From positions 1,984,001 to 2,048,000 of the forward strand of contig NC_018681.1 of assembly GCF_000250675.2 (NCBI RefSeq): 64,000 nt of DNA, in the 5' to 3' direction. This document shows, piece after piece, positions 52,984 through 60,763 of this stretch. Source of the stretch: Nocardia brasiliensis ATCC 700358. Its GTDB lineage: Bacteria > Actinomycetota > Actinomycetes > Mycobacteriales > Mycobacteriaceae. Below the pieces are notes generated by a model. It did not search any database. It was not told where the DNA came from and saw only the letters and a program-made list of their open reading frames with translations. The position numbers and the translations under genes were made by a program. Numbering within the stretch: the stretch's first letter is position 1; every line of letters begins with the position of its first letter.

Positions 52984-53047
52984 TGATCACCAGGTAATCC
53001 TGGCGGCATCGCCCGACTTGCCCTCCGCCACCATTACTTGGTGATCA
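52984..53047. terminator. Long hairpin between convergent P450 and FHA genes
   Basis: TGATCACCAGGTAAT (52984-52998) pairs with ATTACTTGGTGATCA (53033-53047), 15 bp with one G.T wobble; inside, TGGCGG (53001-53006) pairs with CCGCCA (53025-53030) after symmetric 2-nt internal loops. It can end transcription from both sides. AT-rich arms are unusual for this genome. Confidence 0.7.
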
Positions 53048-53087
53048 AGCGTCCACCGGGAATCGCCGATGACGGGGCGCGGGAAGC

Positions 53088-55304
53088 TCAGGGAGTCGGG
53101 TGGTCGTCGGGTCGGTAGGTGAGGACGCGGTCGCTGATGCGGACGCTCCAGCCGGGGCGAAGTTCGGTGGGGGAGGTGGTGATTCGGGTCCACTGGTCGG
53201 TGCCGGGTGGCGCGATGAAGGTGCCGGAGGTGGCGGTGGCGTCGCGGACGAAGACCTTGCCGTCATCGACCGAGACGTAGGCGTGCACCCGCGAGACATG
53301 ACGGTCACGTTGAATCACGATTGGTGCAGCGGTGGCGGCACGCACCGCGTCGTCGGCTTGGGGACCGCGCCCGATCACGTAGGGACGATCGAGCGGATAC
53401 GCGGTGCCGTTCTCCAGGATCAACGCGCCGACCGCCCGATCCAGCACCGGTCGCATCACCCGCAGTCCACGATTGTCCGAAGGGCGATGCAGCGCAACAG
53501 GTTCCGGCCAGCCACCCGGCTGTCGCGCCTGCGACCAGGCCAGCGGCCGATCCGCAGCAGCCTTGTTCCCGATCGGTGGCCGTGGGCGGGGCAGTGGGCG
53601 TCCCGGGCGTCGCGGGTACGCGGCCGAAGCGCCTGGTGCTGCGCCCGAAGCGCCGTGTGACGCCCCTGACGCGCCTGGTGTCGCGCCTGACCGGCCAGGT
53701 GTCGGGTCCGACGCGCCTGGTGTGGCGCCCGAGCCGCCTGGTGTCGCGTCCGACGCGCCAGGTGTCGCGCCTGACGTGTCTGGTGTGGCGCCCGAGCCGC
53801 CTGGTGTCGCGCCCGACGCGCCAGGTGTCGCGCCTGACGCGCCTGGCGTGGCGACCGAACCACCTGGTGTCGCGCCCGCCCGGCCAGCTGTCTTAAGCGG
53901 TGCGTCTGCGTCCGGCGAAGTTCCTCGCGCCGCAGCGGCGTTCGATGACGAGCCCACCGTTGATCGATCGGCTTTCCGTGAGGATGCCTCGGCGTGCACG
54001 CCGGTGGACGAGTACGTGGCGGAAGACGGTGCGACTGTATCGGATTCGCCGGTCGGCTCCGGCGTCGCGCCGAAACCCGAAGCGGCCGTGGCCTCGAGCT
54101 CGTCTGTGGAAATGGTGGGCCGCGCCCCGGCTGAGCCCCTCGCGCTGGGGCTCCCCGCCTTCTTCGTCGACGAGGCCGACTGTCGCTTCGCTGCAGCTGT
54201 CCCTTTCGACCCGGCCCCAGCTGCCTCCGTGCTGGAGTCCGAGGCGGCGGCGAAGCCTGCGGCGGCCGTCGGGTCGAGTGGGATGTCCGCCGAATTGTCT
54301 TCTGCCGCAGCAGGTTGCTTCGAAGACCCGCGCTGAACTGCGGCGGCGCGAGGGTCCTTCCCGGCAGCGTCTGTTGCCGAAGCCGCGGTGATACCCGCAG
54401 CCGCGGTCGGCTCCGGCTCGACCATCGGGGTGCGGCGGCCCGCACCTTTCGATGCGGAACTTGCCGACGAACGTCCTGCGGCTACCGCGTCAGAGCGTTG
54501 GGCCGACGAGCCGGACGCACCGTTAGAGGCCGCGGTCGCGGTGTCCAGTTGTTGCGTGTTGGAGACGCCAGGGGCGGCACCCTGTTCTCGTGCGCTGTTC
54601 GACGAGACGGCGCGAGATCGGTTCGCGTTGGCGCGAGTGTCGGAGGCACCCGACGTGGTTGTGGGGCCGCGTTCGTTGGTCGGAGTGGCGGCGCGCGGAT
54701 CGTTTGTGTTGGCGTGGGGAACCGCTGAGGCGGTGGCTTGGGGTGCGGGGCGGGTGCGCGCGCGGTGGGCGGTGAGGTCTACGGCGGGGGGTGGGGTTTC
54801 GGCGGGGCGGCGCGGGGTTTTGGTGGCGCGACGGAGTGCGGCATTCAGGACGAAACCACCGCCGGGGGCGATGCCGGCGCGGAGGTCGGTGCGGGGCAAC
54901 GCTTTCAGGGCGGCGGTGCCGGCCGCGCCGATGGTGATGCGGCGGAACGGTTCGCGGACGATCTCGTCGACCCAGGTGAAGGCGCGGGTGCCGTCGAGGC
55001 GCCGGGTGCCTTCGGCGCCGTTGATCTCGGCGAACACCGGTCCACGCAGCAGGATGAGGGTGCCGTCGTCGGCGGGCGCGACCACGCCGAAGTGTTGCGG
55101 TTCGGCGGTGCCCGCGAAAACCACGGCCGCGAGACGCTGGGCCAGGGCCGCGCCGGGATGGTCGAACTCCGCGACCGCCTCGATCGTGCCGAGAATTCGC
55201 TCGGTGGAAGCGGTTTCACCCGACAGGTAGACGACAATGCCACCGAAGCGCGCGACCAGGCCGTTGCCCGGCGCGATACCAACGGTGGACGGTTTGCTGC
55301 GCAC
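53088..55304 (-). CDS. FHA-domain protein with repetitive linker
   Basis: The 738-aa protein has an N-terminal globular domain (1-150; GNGLVARFGGIVVYLSGE...) of unknown type, a very long Ala/Ser/Thr/Pro-rich low-complexity linker (about 150-610) including a seven-residue GATPGAS-like repeat, and a C-terminal FHA domain (about 630-735: RPYVIGRGP; DRHVSRVHAYV; TSGTFIAPPG) with the phosphothreonine-binding Arg, Ser and His. GTG 55304 is set by AAGGAGGG at 6 nt. FHA domains read Ser/Thr-kinase marks; the kinase encoded at 48630 is the obvious candidate. Confidence 0.87.
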   Translation of the reverse strand: MRSKPSTVGIAPGNGLVARFGGIVVYLSGETASTERILGTIEAVAEFDHPGAALAQRLAAVVFAGTAEPQHFGVVAPADDGTLILLRGPVFAEINGAEGTRRLDGTRAFTWVDEIVREPFRRITIGAAGTAALKALPRTDLRAGIAPGGGFVLNAALRRATKTPRRPAETPPPAVDLTAHRARTRPAPQATASAVPHANTNDPRAATPTNERGPTTTSGASDTRANANRSRAVSSNSAREQGAAPGVSNTQQLDTATAASNGASGSSAQRSDAVAAGRSSASSASKGAGRRTPMVEPEPTAAAGITAASATDAAGKDPRAAAVQRGSSKQPAAAEDNSADIPLDPTAAAGFAAASDSSTEAAGAGSKGTAAAKRQSASSTKKAGSPSARGSAGARPTISTDELEATAASGFGATPEPTGESDTVAPSSATYSSTGVHAEASSRKADRSTVGSSSNAAAARGTSPDADAPLKTAGRAGATPGGSVATPGASGATPGASGATPGGSGATPDTSGATPGASDATPGGSGATPGASDPTPGRSGATPGASGASHGASGAAPGASAAYPRRPGRPLPRPRPPIGNKAAADRPLAWSQARQPGGWPEPVALHRPSDNRGLRVMRPVLDRAVGALILENGTAYPLDRPYVIGRGPQADDAVRAATAAPIVIQRDRHVSRVHAYVSVDDGKVFVRDATATSGTFIAPPGTDQWTRITTSPTELRPGWSVRISDRVLTYRPDDHPTP
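53638..53889 (-). repeat. About twelve 21-bp in-frame repeats in FHA protein
   Basis: Units of consensus G-A-T-P-G-[AG]-S in the linker, with variants DTS, RS and ASHGAS. Boundaries are approximate. Period is a multiple of three, preserving the frame. Confidence 0.75.
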
Positions 55305-55845
55305 CCGCGCCCTCCTTCCCGGCGCACTACCGACATTCGAAGCCAGCATAGAGCGTGAACCTGAGGCAAACCGGTGCCTTGAACTGTGCGGGATCACCAC
55401 CCTCCCGCCGTCTCACCCCACCCCGGATTAATCTTCTGCGGCCGAATTCGACACCCCCGGTACACATCTGACCCCCGCCCGCGCAACCGCCCGACCAGCG
55501 ACAACTTGATCATCCACGCTATTCACCCGCCCACTCCACTGTGGCCACCATCTCCTCCGCAACCACCCCGCCCACTTCCCGAACACGCCAACTGCCGCAC
55601 ATGGGCGACCTGCGCGACACCGATCAAATGCACCCGAGCGTGCACAGCGCTTCTCGGTCACGGCGACGAGGCGCTCGATGACTTCGCCTACCGTGACCGG
55701 GCCTCGCGGGGTCGCCCACGAGACTGCCCAGCTTCCCCGGCTCGCCACGATGATCACGAAGACCGCGCGGCGACCGGATCGGTCCTGGCGGAATGTGGCG
55801 GTGGCGGATGTTGCCGAAGGGGGCGGACCTGAAGACCGGCGTCGT
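55305..55845. other. 541-nt region without a convincing gene
   Basis: Upstream of the FHA gene and downstream of the NmrA gene. A 109-codon frame on the minus strand (55428-55757) has a Trp/Arg-rich, shadow-like composition and no ribosome site, so it is not called. Probably the FHA promoter region. Confidence 0.45.
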
Positions 55846-56682
55846 TCAGCTCCGGAATTCGTCGGCGTGCTCCTGCAACCACGTGGTGAAGGTGCGGGCT
55901 GGTTGGCCGGTGAGGGTGGTGACAGTGTCGGTGAGCGGGGTCGGGACGCCGTCGTGGCGACGCCAGTGCTCGAGCAGGCCGTCTGCGACGAAACCGGGCA
56001 TATGAGGTGCCATCTGTTCCTTCCATTCCGCGGGGCTGACTTCGGCGATCGGGACGGGACGGCCGATGACCGAGGCGACGCGGTCGAGTTGCTCGCGGAA
56101 GGTCAGCGCTTCGGGGCCGGTCAGACTGTGTTGGCCGCCACGGTGTTTCGGCGCGGTGAGTACGGCGTGGGCGCAGGCGGCGATATCGCGTTCGTGGATC
56201 GGCTCGGTGTAGGCGTTCGGGTAGGGGAGGCTGACGGGCTGTCCGGCCTTGATCGGTCCGGCCCAGAACCGTGCGTTGCCCGCGAAGGTGCCGGGGCGCA
56301 GCACGGTGACGGTCATCGGTGCGTCGGCGAGTCCGATCTCGGTGTCCAGGTGTGCTTTTCCGATCGGGTTGTTCGCCGCGTCGGGGCTGAGCACCGAGGC
56401 CGACGAGAGCAGCACGATGTGCTCTACGCCGGCTTCGGTTGCGGCGGAGACGAATTCGGTGACCGCCGCGGACTCGGCGTAGAGGAACACCGCGTCGACG
56501 CCGGACAGTGCGGCGGGAAATGTCTGCGGGTCGGTCAGGTCGCAGGCGATGCCGGGGACATCGGCGGGCAACTCCAATTCTTCGGGTCGCCGTGAGCCGA
56601 CTCGGACGGCATGGCCGTCGGCGCGCAGCAGATCCAGCAGATGGGTGCCGACCGCGCCGCGGCCGCCGGTGATGAGAAACAT
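55846..56682 (-). CDS. NmrA/atypical SDR NAD(P)-binding protein
   Basis: The 278-aa protein starts MFLITGGRGAVGTHLLDLLRA with the GxxGxxG dinucleotide site, has VFLYAESAAVTEFVSAATEA-type NmrA helices and lacks the classical YxxxK catalytic pair, as in NmrA-like quinone reductases or redox sensors. It is divergent from a TetR gene, with two perfect operators between them, so its expression is very probably controlled by that TetR. Confidence 0.88.
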   Translation of the reverse strand: MFLITGGRGAVGTHLLDLLRADGHAVRVGSRRPEELELPADVPGIACDLTDPQTFPAALSGVDAVFLYAESAAVTEFVSAATEAGVEHIVLLSSASVLSPDAANNPIGKAHLDTEIGLADAPMTVTVLRPGTFAGNARFWAGPIKAGQPVSLPYPNAYTEPIHERDIAACAHAVLTAPKHRGGQHSLTGPEALTFREQLDRVASVIGRPVPIAEVSPAEWKEQMAPHMPGFVADGLLEHWRRHDGVPTPLTDTVTTLTGQPARTFTTWLQEHADEFRS

Positions 56683-56756
56683 GGGAAGTCCTTGGTGAGT
56701 AGCGCAGTGACCGCGCTCGCCGATCGGGGCAACGATGGATCCGGGCGAGACGGCTG

Positions 56757-56805
56757 ACGAACGTTGTTCGTTCGAGCGAAACGGTACGAGACGAACGTCG
56801 TTCGT
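56757..56805. promoter_or_regulatory. Two perfect TetR operators
   Basis: ACGAAC-GTT-GTTCGT (56757-56771) and ACGAAC-GTC-GTTCGT (56791-56805) are 15-bp dyads 34 nt apart; a GTTCGT half-site (56816-56821) follows. They fill the gap between the divergent NmrA and TetR genes. Confidence 0.8.
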
Positions 56806-56840
56806 GTCAAACGCTGTTCGTTATGCCGTATGCTCGCCTC

Positions 56841-57521
56841 ATGAACGAAGCGCCTGTGAGCCGTCGAGCGCGCCCGGCCAAGGCGCCGCTGAGCCGTGAG
56901 GTGATCATCGAGACCGGGCTGCGCATCCTGGACCAGGACGGCCTCGCCGCCTTGACCATGCGCCGGGTGGCCCAGGATCTCGACACCGGCGCGGCTTCGC
57001 TGTACGTCTACATCGCCAATCGCGACGACCTGATGGCCGCGATGCTCGATCACGTGCTCGGCATGATCGAGCAACCGGCCGGCGGCACCTGGCGCGAACG
57101 ACTCGTCGCGCTGGTGCACTCGGCGATCGCGGTGATGAGCAGGCACGAGGGAGTCGCGCTGGTCGCGCTCGGCGCCATCCCCACCGGCGAGAACGCGCTG
57201 GCGCTGGTCGATCGCATGCTCGCGCTGCTCGCCGAGGGCGGCGTGGCCGAGCAGACCAACTCCTGGGCGGTGGACCTGCTGTTCCTCTACATCACCGCGG
57301 CCGCCGCCGAGCAGAGCGCCTACAACACCAAAGGCATGCGCGCCGAACAGCACATCGCGGAGGTCACCGCGCGCTATGCCGCGCTCCCCGCGGACCGCTA
57401 TCCGATGGTCGTGTCGATGCGCGAATCCTTGACCTCCGGCGACGGCGACGCCCGCGCCCAGTGGGCACTTCGGGTGCTCATCGACGGCATTCTCGGCACG
57501 CCGGTCACCTGGACCCGATAA
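56841..57521 (+). CDS. TetR-family regulator
   Basis: The 226-aa protein has an N-terminal helix-turn-helix (ALTMRRVAQDLDTGAASLYVYIANRDDL, about 36-63 in two parts) and a C-terminal TetR_C-type domain as in TetR/TetR-like repressors of drug or quinone response genes. It should bind the ACGAAC-N3-GTTCGT dyads upstream of itself and of the NmrA gene. ATG 56841 leaves the operators outside the coding region. The GNAT gene begins 7 nt after its stop and is likely in the same transcript. Confidence 0.9.
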   Translation: MNEAPVSRRARPAKAPLSREVIIETGLRILDQDGLAALTMRRVAQDLDTGAASLYVYIANRDDLMAAMLDHVLGMIEQPAGGTWRERLVALVHSAIAVMSRHEGVALVALGAIPTGENALALVDRMLALLAEGGVAEQTNSWAVDLLFLYITAAAAEQSAYNTKGMRAEQHIAEVTARYAALPADRYPMVVSMRESLTSGDGDARAQWALRVLIDGILGTPVTWTR

Positions 57522-57528
57522 TGGGTGC

Positions 57529-58074
57529 GTGTCTGTGATCCGTCCGGCGACCGAGGATGACCTGCCTGCCCTTCAGCAAATCGAGATCGCGGCGGGAAAA
57601 CCGTTCGCCGAAATCGGGATGACCGCTGTCGCGGAAGACGACCCGCCCGCACTGGAGATACTGCGCGAGGCCCAGCAGGCCGGGCGCGTCTGGGTGTGGA
57701 CCGACGACGCCGACCCGCCGATCGGCTACCTGATGGCCGAGCTGGTGGACGGCGACGTGCACATCGACCAGGTCTCGGTACACCCCGACCATCGCGGCAG
57801 GCGGATCGGCAAACAGTTGATCGACCACGCCGTCCGCTGGGCGAAAGCCCGAGGGACGCAGGCGATGACGCTCACCACGTTCACCGAGGTGGCCTGGAAC
57901 GGGCCGTACTACGAGCGGATCGGGTTCCGCTACCTCCCCGACGAGGAGCAGACGCCCGGCCTGCACGCGATCCGCGACGCGGAAGCCGCGCACGGCCTGG
58001 ACGACTGGCCCCGGGCCTGCATGCGCGCGGACCTCGACGCCTGGTCGTTCGACGAAACCGCCTCGGGCAGTTGA
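57529..58074 (+). CDS. GNAT-family N-acetyltransferase
   Basis: The 181-aa protein starts VIRPATEDDLPALQQIE and has the acetyl-CoA-binding loop VSVHPDHRGRRIGKQLIDHA (about 82-101) and the C-terminal AWNGPYYERIGFRYL. The substrate is unknown. GTG 57529 lies 7 nt after the TetR stop. A 9-bp GC hairpin (58108-58139) follows and probably ends the transcript. Confidence 0.9.
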   Translation: MSVIRPATEDDLPALQQIEIAAGKPFAEIGMTAVAEDDPPALEILREAQQAGRVWVWTDDADPPIGYLMAELVDGDVHIDQVSVHPDHRGRRIGKQLIDHAVRWAKARGTQAMTLTTFTEVAWNGPYYERIGFRYLPDEEQTPGLHAIRDAEAAHGLDDWPRACMRADLDAWSFDETASGS

Positions 58075-58107
58075 GCTGTCGCTGACCTGCGGTGTTCGTG
58101 GGCGGGT

Positions 58108-58139
58108 CGGGCCGGGGGCGGGTGGACGCGCCCGGCCCG
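58108..58139 (+). terminator. GC-rich hairpin after GNAT gene
   Basis: CGGGCCGGG (58108-58116) pairs perfectly with CCCGGCCCG (58131-58139) over a 14-nt loop, between the GNAT stop and the sigma-factor start. Confidence 0.5.
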
Positions 58140-58158
58140 CATGGCCGACCATGGGGTC

Positions 58159-59103
58159 ATGTCGCTCAGCATGCAAGAGGCCGATTTGTTCGAGGGTTAC
58201 CGGGGCCGCCTGGAGGCGATCGCCTACCGGCTCCTCGGGTCGGCCGGTGATGCCGAGGACGCGGTGCAGGATGTGTACCTGCGCTGGCACGCGGCGGACC
58301 GGACACTGATCGAGACGCCCGTGGCCTGGCTGACGAAGGTGCTCACCAACATCTGCCTGAACCAGCTGACCTCGGCCCGGGCGCGCCGGGAAACCTATGT
58401 GGGACAGTGGCTTCCGGAACCCGTGCTGGCCGGCGACCGGATCCTGGGTCCGGCCGACACCGCCGAGCAGCGCGAGTCCGTCTCGATCGCGATGCTCACC
58501 CTGATGGAGCGGCTCTCGCCCAACGAGCGGGTCGTGTACGTGCTGCGCGAGGCCTTCGGGTACTCCCATCGCGAGATCGCCGAGCTGCTCGACCGCACCG
58601 AAGCGAACTGTCAGCAGATCTATCGACGCGCCAAACAGCACCTCAGCGACGAGCGGGCCCGCGCCGAGATCGATGCGGTCGCGGCACGCAAGGTCGTCGA
58701 GGAATTCCTCGCCGCCGCGCTCAGCGGCGATACCGACGCGCTGATCCGGCTGCTCACCGCCGACGCGGTCAGCGTGGCCGACGGCGGCGGCCGGGTGCGG
58801 GCCAGGAAGACTCCGGTGCTGGGCGCGCTCCAGATCGCGCGTTACCTGCGTGGACTGTTCCGGCGGAGCGAGAGCAAACGCGCGATGATCGGCGGCACCC
58901 CGGCCTTCTACGCCGTCGTCGCCAACGGCGCGCCCGCGCTGCTCGTGGAGGTCGACGAACAGGTGATCGGTGTTTTCTGCCTCGACGCGACCCCCGACGG
59001 CGTCGCGCGAATCCATATCCAGGTCAACCCCGAGAAGCTGACCCACCTGGCGCGGGTATGGGCGGACAGCGAACAGCCGCAGCCGCTCGACTGGACATGG
59101 TGA
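58159..59103 (+). CDS. sigJ: ECF sigma factor SigJ (ECF41 type)
   Basis: The 314-aa sigma factor has sigma-70 region 2 (about 5-75: EGYRGRLEAIAYRLLGSAGDAEDAVQDVYLRW in two parts), region 4 (about 115-165: LSPNERVVYVLREAFGYSHREIAELL) and a C-terminal SnoaL-like extension (about 185-300) that controls activity in ECF41 proteins. These typically sit beside an oxidoreductase or carboxymuconolactone decarboxylase gene; here an NAD(P)/FAD oxidoreductase follows. ATG 58159 is preferred to 58141 on homology. No anti-sigma gene is present, as expected for this group. Confidence 0.92.
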   Translation: MSLSMQEADLFEGYRGRLEAIAYRLLGSAGDAEDAVQDVYLRWHAADRTLIETPVAWLTKVLTNICLNQLTSARARRETYVGQWLPEPVLAGDRILGPADTAEQRESVSIAMLTLMERLSPNERVVYVLREAFGYSHREIAELLDRTEANCQQIYRRAKQHLSDERARAEIDAVAARKVVEEFLAAALSGDTDALIRLLTADAVSVADGGGRVRARKTPVLGALQIARYLRGLFRRSESKRAMIGGTPAFYAVVANGAPALLVEVDEQVIGVFCLDATPDGVARIHIQVNPEKLTHLARVWADSEQPQPLDWTW

Positions 59104-59184
59104 CCTAGCTCTCGTTCGCTACCTGTCAGGGATTGTGCGGCTGTCCGGTTCAGGAGGTGAGCACAACCCAGATAGGAGCGAGCC

Positions 59185-60369
59185 ATGAAGCATCGCATTG
59201 TCGTCCTCGGAGCCGGATACGCCGGAGCCAACACCGCCGGCCGCCTCGCCAAGCGGCTGCACGGTGACGACGTCGAGATCACCCTGGTCAACGCCGACAC
59301 CGAATTCGTCGAGCGGATCCGCTTGCACCAGCTCGCGAGCGGACAGGACCTGCCGTCGCGTCCGTTGCGCGCGGTCTTCGCGGGCACCGGGGTGCAGGTT
59401 CGTACCGCCTGGGTGACCGCGGTGGACGTCGATCGCAAGACCGTCGACCTGGTCGGCGAGCACGGCGACGACACCCTCGGCTACGACACCCTCGTGTACG
59501 CGCTCGGGAGCACCACCACCGATCACGGCGTACCCGGAGTCGCCGACCATGCTTACGACATCGCGGGGAAGCAAGCCGCGTCGCGGCTGCGGACTCGATT
59601 GGCCGAGCTGGCGCCCGGTGCGTCGGTGTTGATCGTCGGCGGTGGCCTGACCGGTATCGAAGCGGCCACCGAGATCGCCGAGGCGTATCCCGAACTGGCC
59701 GTGGCGATCGCCGCCCGCGGCGGTGTCGGCGACTGGCTCAGCGCGAAGGCGCAGCGGCACCTGGACCGCGTGTTCGATCGGCTCGGCATCACCGTGCACG
59801 AAAACGCCGACGTCGCACGCGTCGAAGCGAACGCCGTAATCACCGCCGCCGGGGAACTTCCGGCCGAAGTGACCGTGTGGACCGCCGGATTCACCGTGCA
59901 CCCGATCGCGGCCGCCACCACCCTGGAGGTGTCCGAGACCGGGCGGATCGTCGTCGATGCCGGGATGCGCTCGGTCTCGCACCCCGACGTGTACGCGGTC
60001 GGTGACGCCGCGATCGCCGCCGGAGTGGGCGGCAAACCGCTGCGGATGGCTTGCGCCACAGCGACTCCCATGGCGTGGCTGGCCGCCGACGTTCTCGCCG
60101 CGCGGCTGACCGGACGTAAAGTGCCGGAGACCACGATCGGTTACGCGTTGCAATGCGTCAGCCTCGGCCGCCGCGACGCGATCGTCCAGCGGGTGACACC
60201 CGCCGACGAGGTCACCTCCACCGTCCTCACCGGTCGGATCGGTGCCCGCATCAAGGAACTGATCTGCGCGAGCACCGCCTGGAGCATCTCGCACCCGACG
60301 ATGATGATGCCCACCCGTCGCCGGCACATCGTCGCCGGTGGGGTGGAGACCCCCGTTCGCGCTGTGTGA
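59185..60369 (+). CDS. NAD(P)/FAD-dependent oxidoreductase (NDH-2-like)
   Basis: The 394-aa flavoprotein has two Rossmann motifs: FAD site VVLGAGYAGANTAGRL (6-21) and NAD(P) site VLIVGGGLTGIEAATEI (about 149-165), plus VYAVGDAA near residue 271. It resembles type II NADH dehydrogenases and related disulfide-reductase-fold enzymes, without a clear C-terminal membrane anchor. It follows sigJ by 81 nt, the usual place of an ECF41 target. AGGAGGTGA lies upstream, and GGAGCGAGCC directly precedes the ATG. Confidence 0.9.
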   Translation: MKHRIVVLGAGYAGANTAGRLAKRLHGDDVEITLVNADTEFVERIRLHQLASGQDLPSRPLRAVFAGTGVQVRTAWVTAVDVDRKTVDLVGEHGDDTLGYDTLVYALGSTTTDHGVPGVADHAYDIAGKQAASRLRTRLAELAPGASVLIVGGGLTGIEAATEIAEAYPELAVAIAARGGVGDWLSAKAQRHLDRVFDRLGITVHENADVARVEANAVITAAGELPAEVTVWTAGFTVHPIAAATTLEVSETGRIVVDAGMRSVSHPDVYAVGDAAIAAGVGGKPLRMACATATPMAWLAADVLAARLTGRKVPETTIGYALQCVSLGRRDAIVQRVTPADEVTSTVLTGRIGARIKELICASTAWSISHPTMMMPTRRRHIVAGGVETPVRAV

Positions 60370-60440
60370 CCGAAATTGGTTGGGCGGAGCGGATATTCAG
60401 ACGCTGCAGCTGACGAGGTCACGTTGTCGGCTGCAGCGAC

Positions 60441-60536
60441 TGGCCGGTGACTGCGCCCGGCGTGCGGCCGGTGACTGCGCCCGGCGTCTGGCCGGTGACT
60501 GCGCCCGGTGTGCGGCCAGTGACCGCGCCTGGCGTC
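60441..60536. repeat. 24-bp tandem repeat, four copies
   Basis: Units start at 60441, 60465, 60489 and 60513, consensus YGGCCGGTGACTGCGCCC plus GGCGTS. The first three are nearly identical and the fourth has three extra changes. Not in a gene. Confidence 0.9.
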
Positions 60537-60620
60537 CGCGCCCGGAGCCCTTGTCTCGTAGCAGCGTCCGTCCGCGACGGCCGTGGGCGATCCGCTCCCG
60601 AGCGGCACAGGAGTGGTTCC

Positions 60621-60690
60621 CGCACGGGTTCTGTGTTCGCGCACGCGCTGTGGCCTGCCATAGCGCGTGCGACACCGCAGAAGGGGTGCG
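60621..60690. repeat. 70-nt palindromic element, copy C
   Basis: Same spacing as copies A and B: outer stem 60621-60626/60685-60690, TTCTG/CAGAA 60629-60633/60678-60682, inner stem GCACGCGC/GCGCGTGC 60641-60648/60663-60670, 14-nt loop starting TGTGGC. The 3' arm is tandemly duplicated just after (60669-60710). Confidence 0.85.
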
Positions 60691-60763
60691 ACACCGCAGA
60701 AGGGGTGCGACCCGGGTGGGTGCGGGATCCGAGGCCGCGTGCAGCACGGTCGCCTGTGGCCTT

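Larger units (their letters stand above)
60370..60763. other. 394-nt repeat-rich gap between convergent genes
   Basis: Contains a four-copy 24-bp tandem repeat and the third copy of the 70-nt palindromic element. No gene is supported; frames crossing it encode only repeat-derived peptides. Confidence 0.7.

Noticed and set aside
55428..55757. 109-codon minus-strand frame
   Set aside because: Trp/Arg-rich shadow-like composition, no ribosome site and no recognisable domain.
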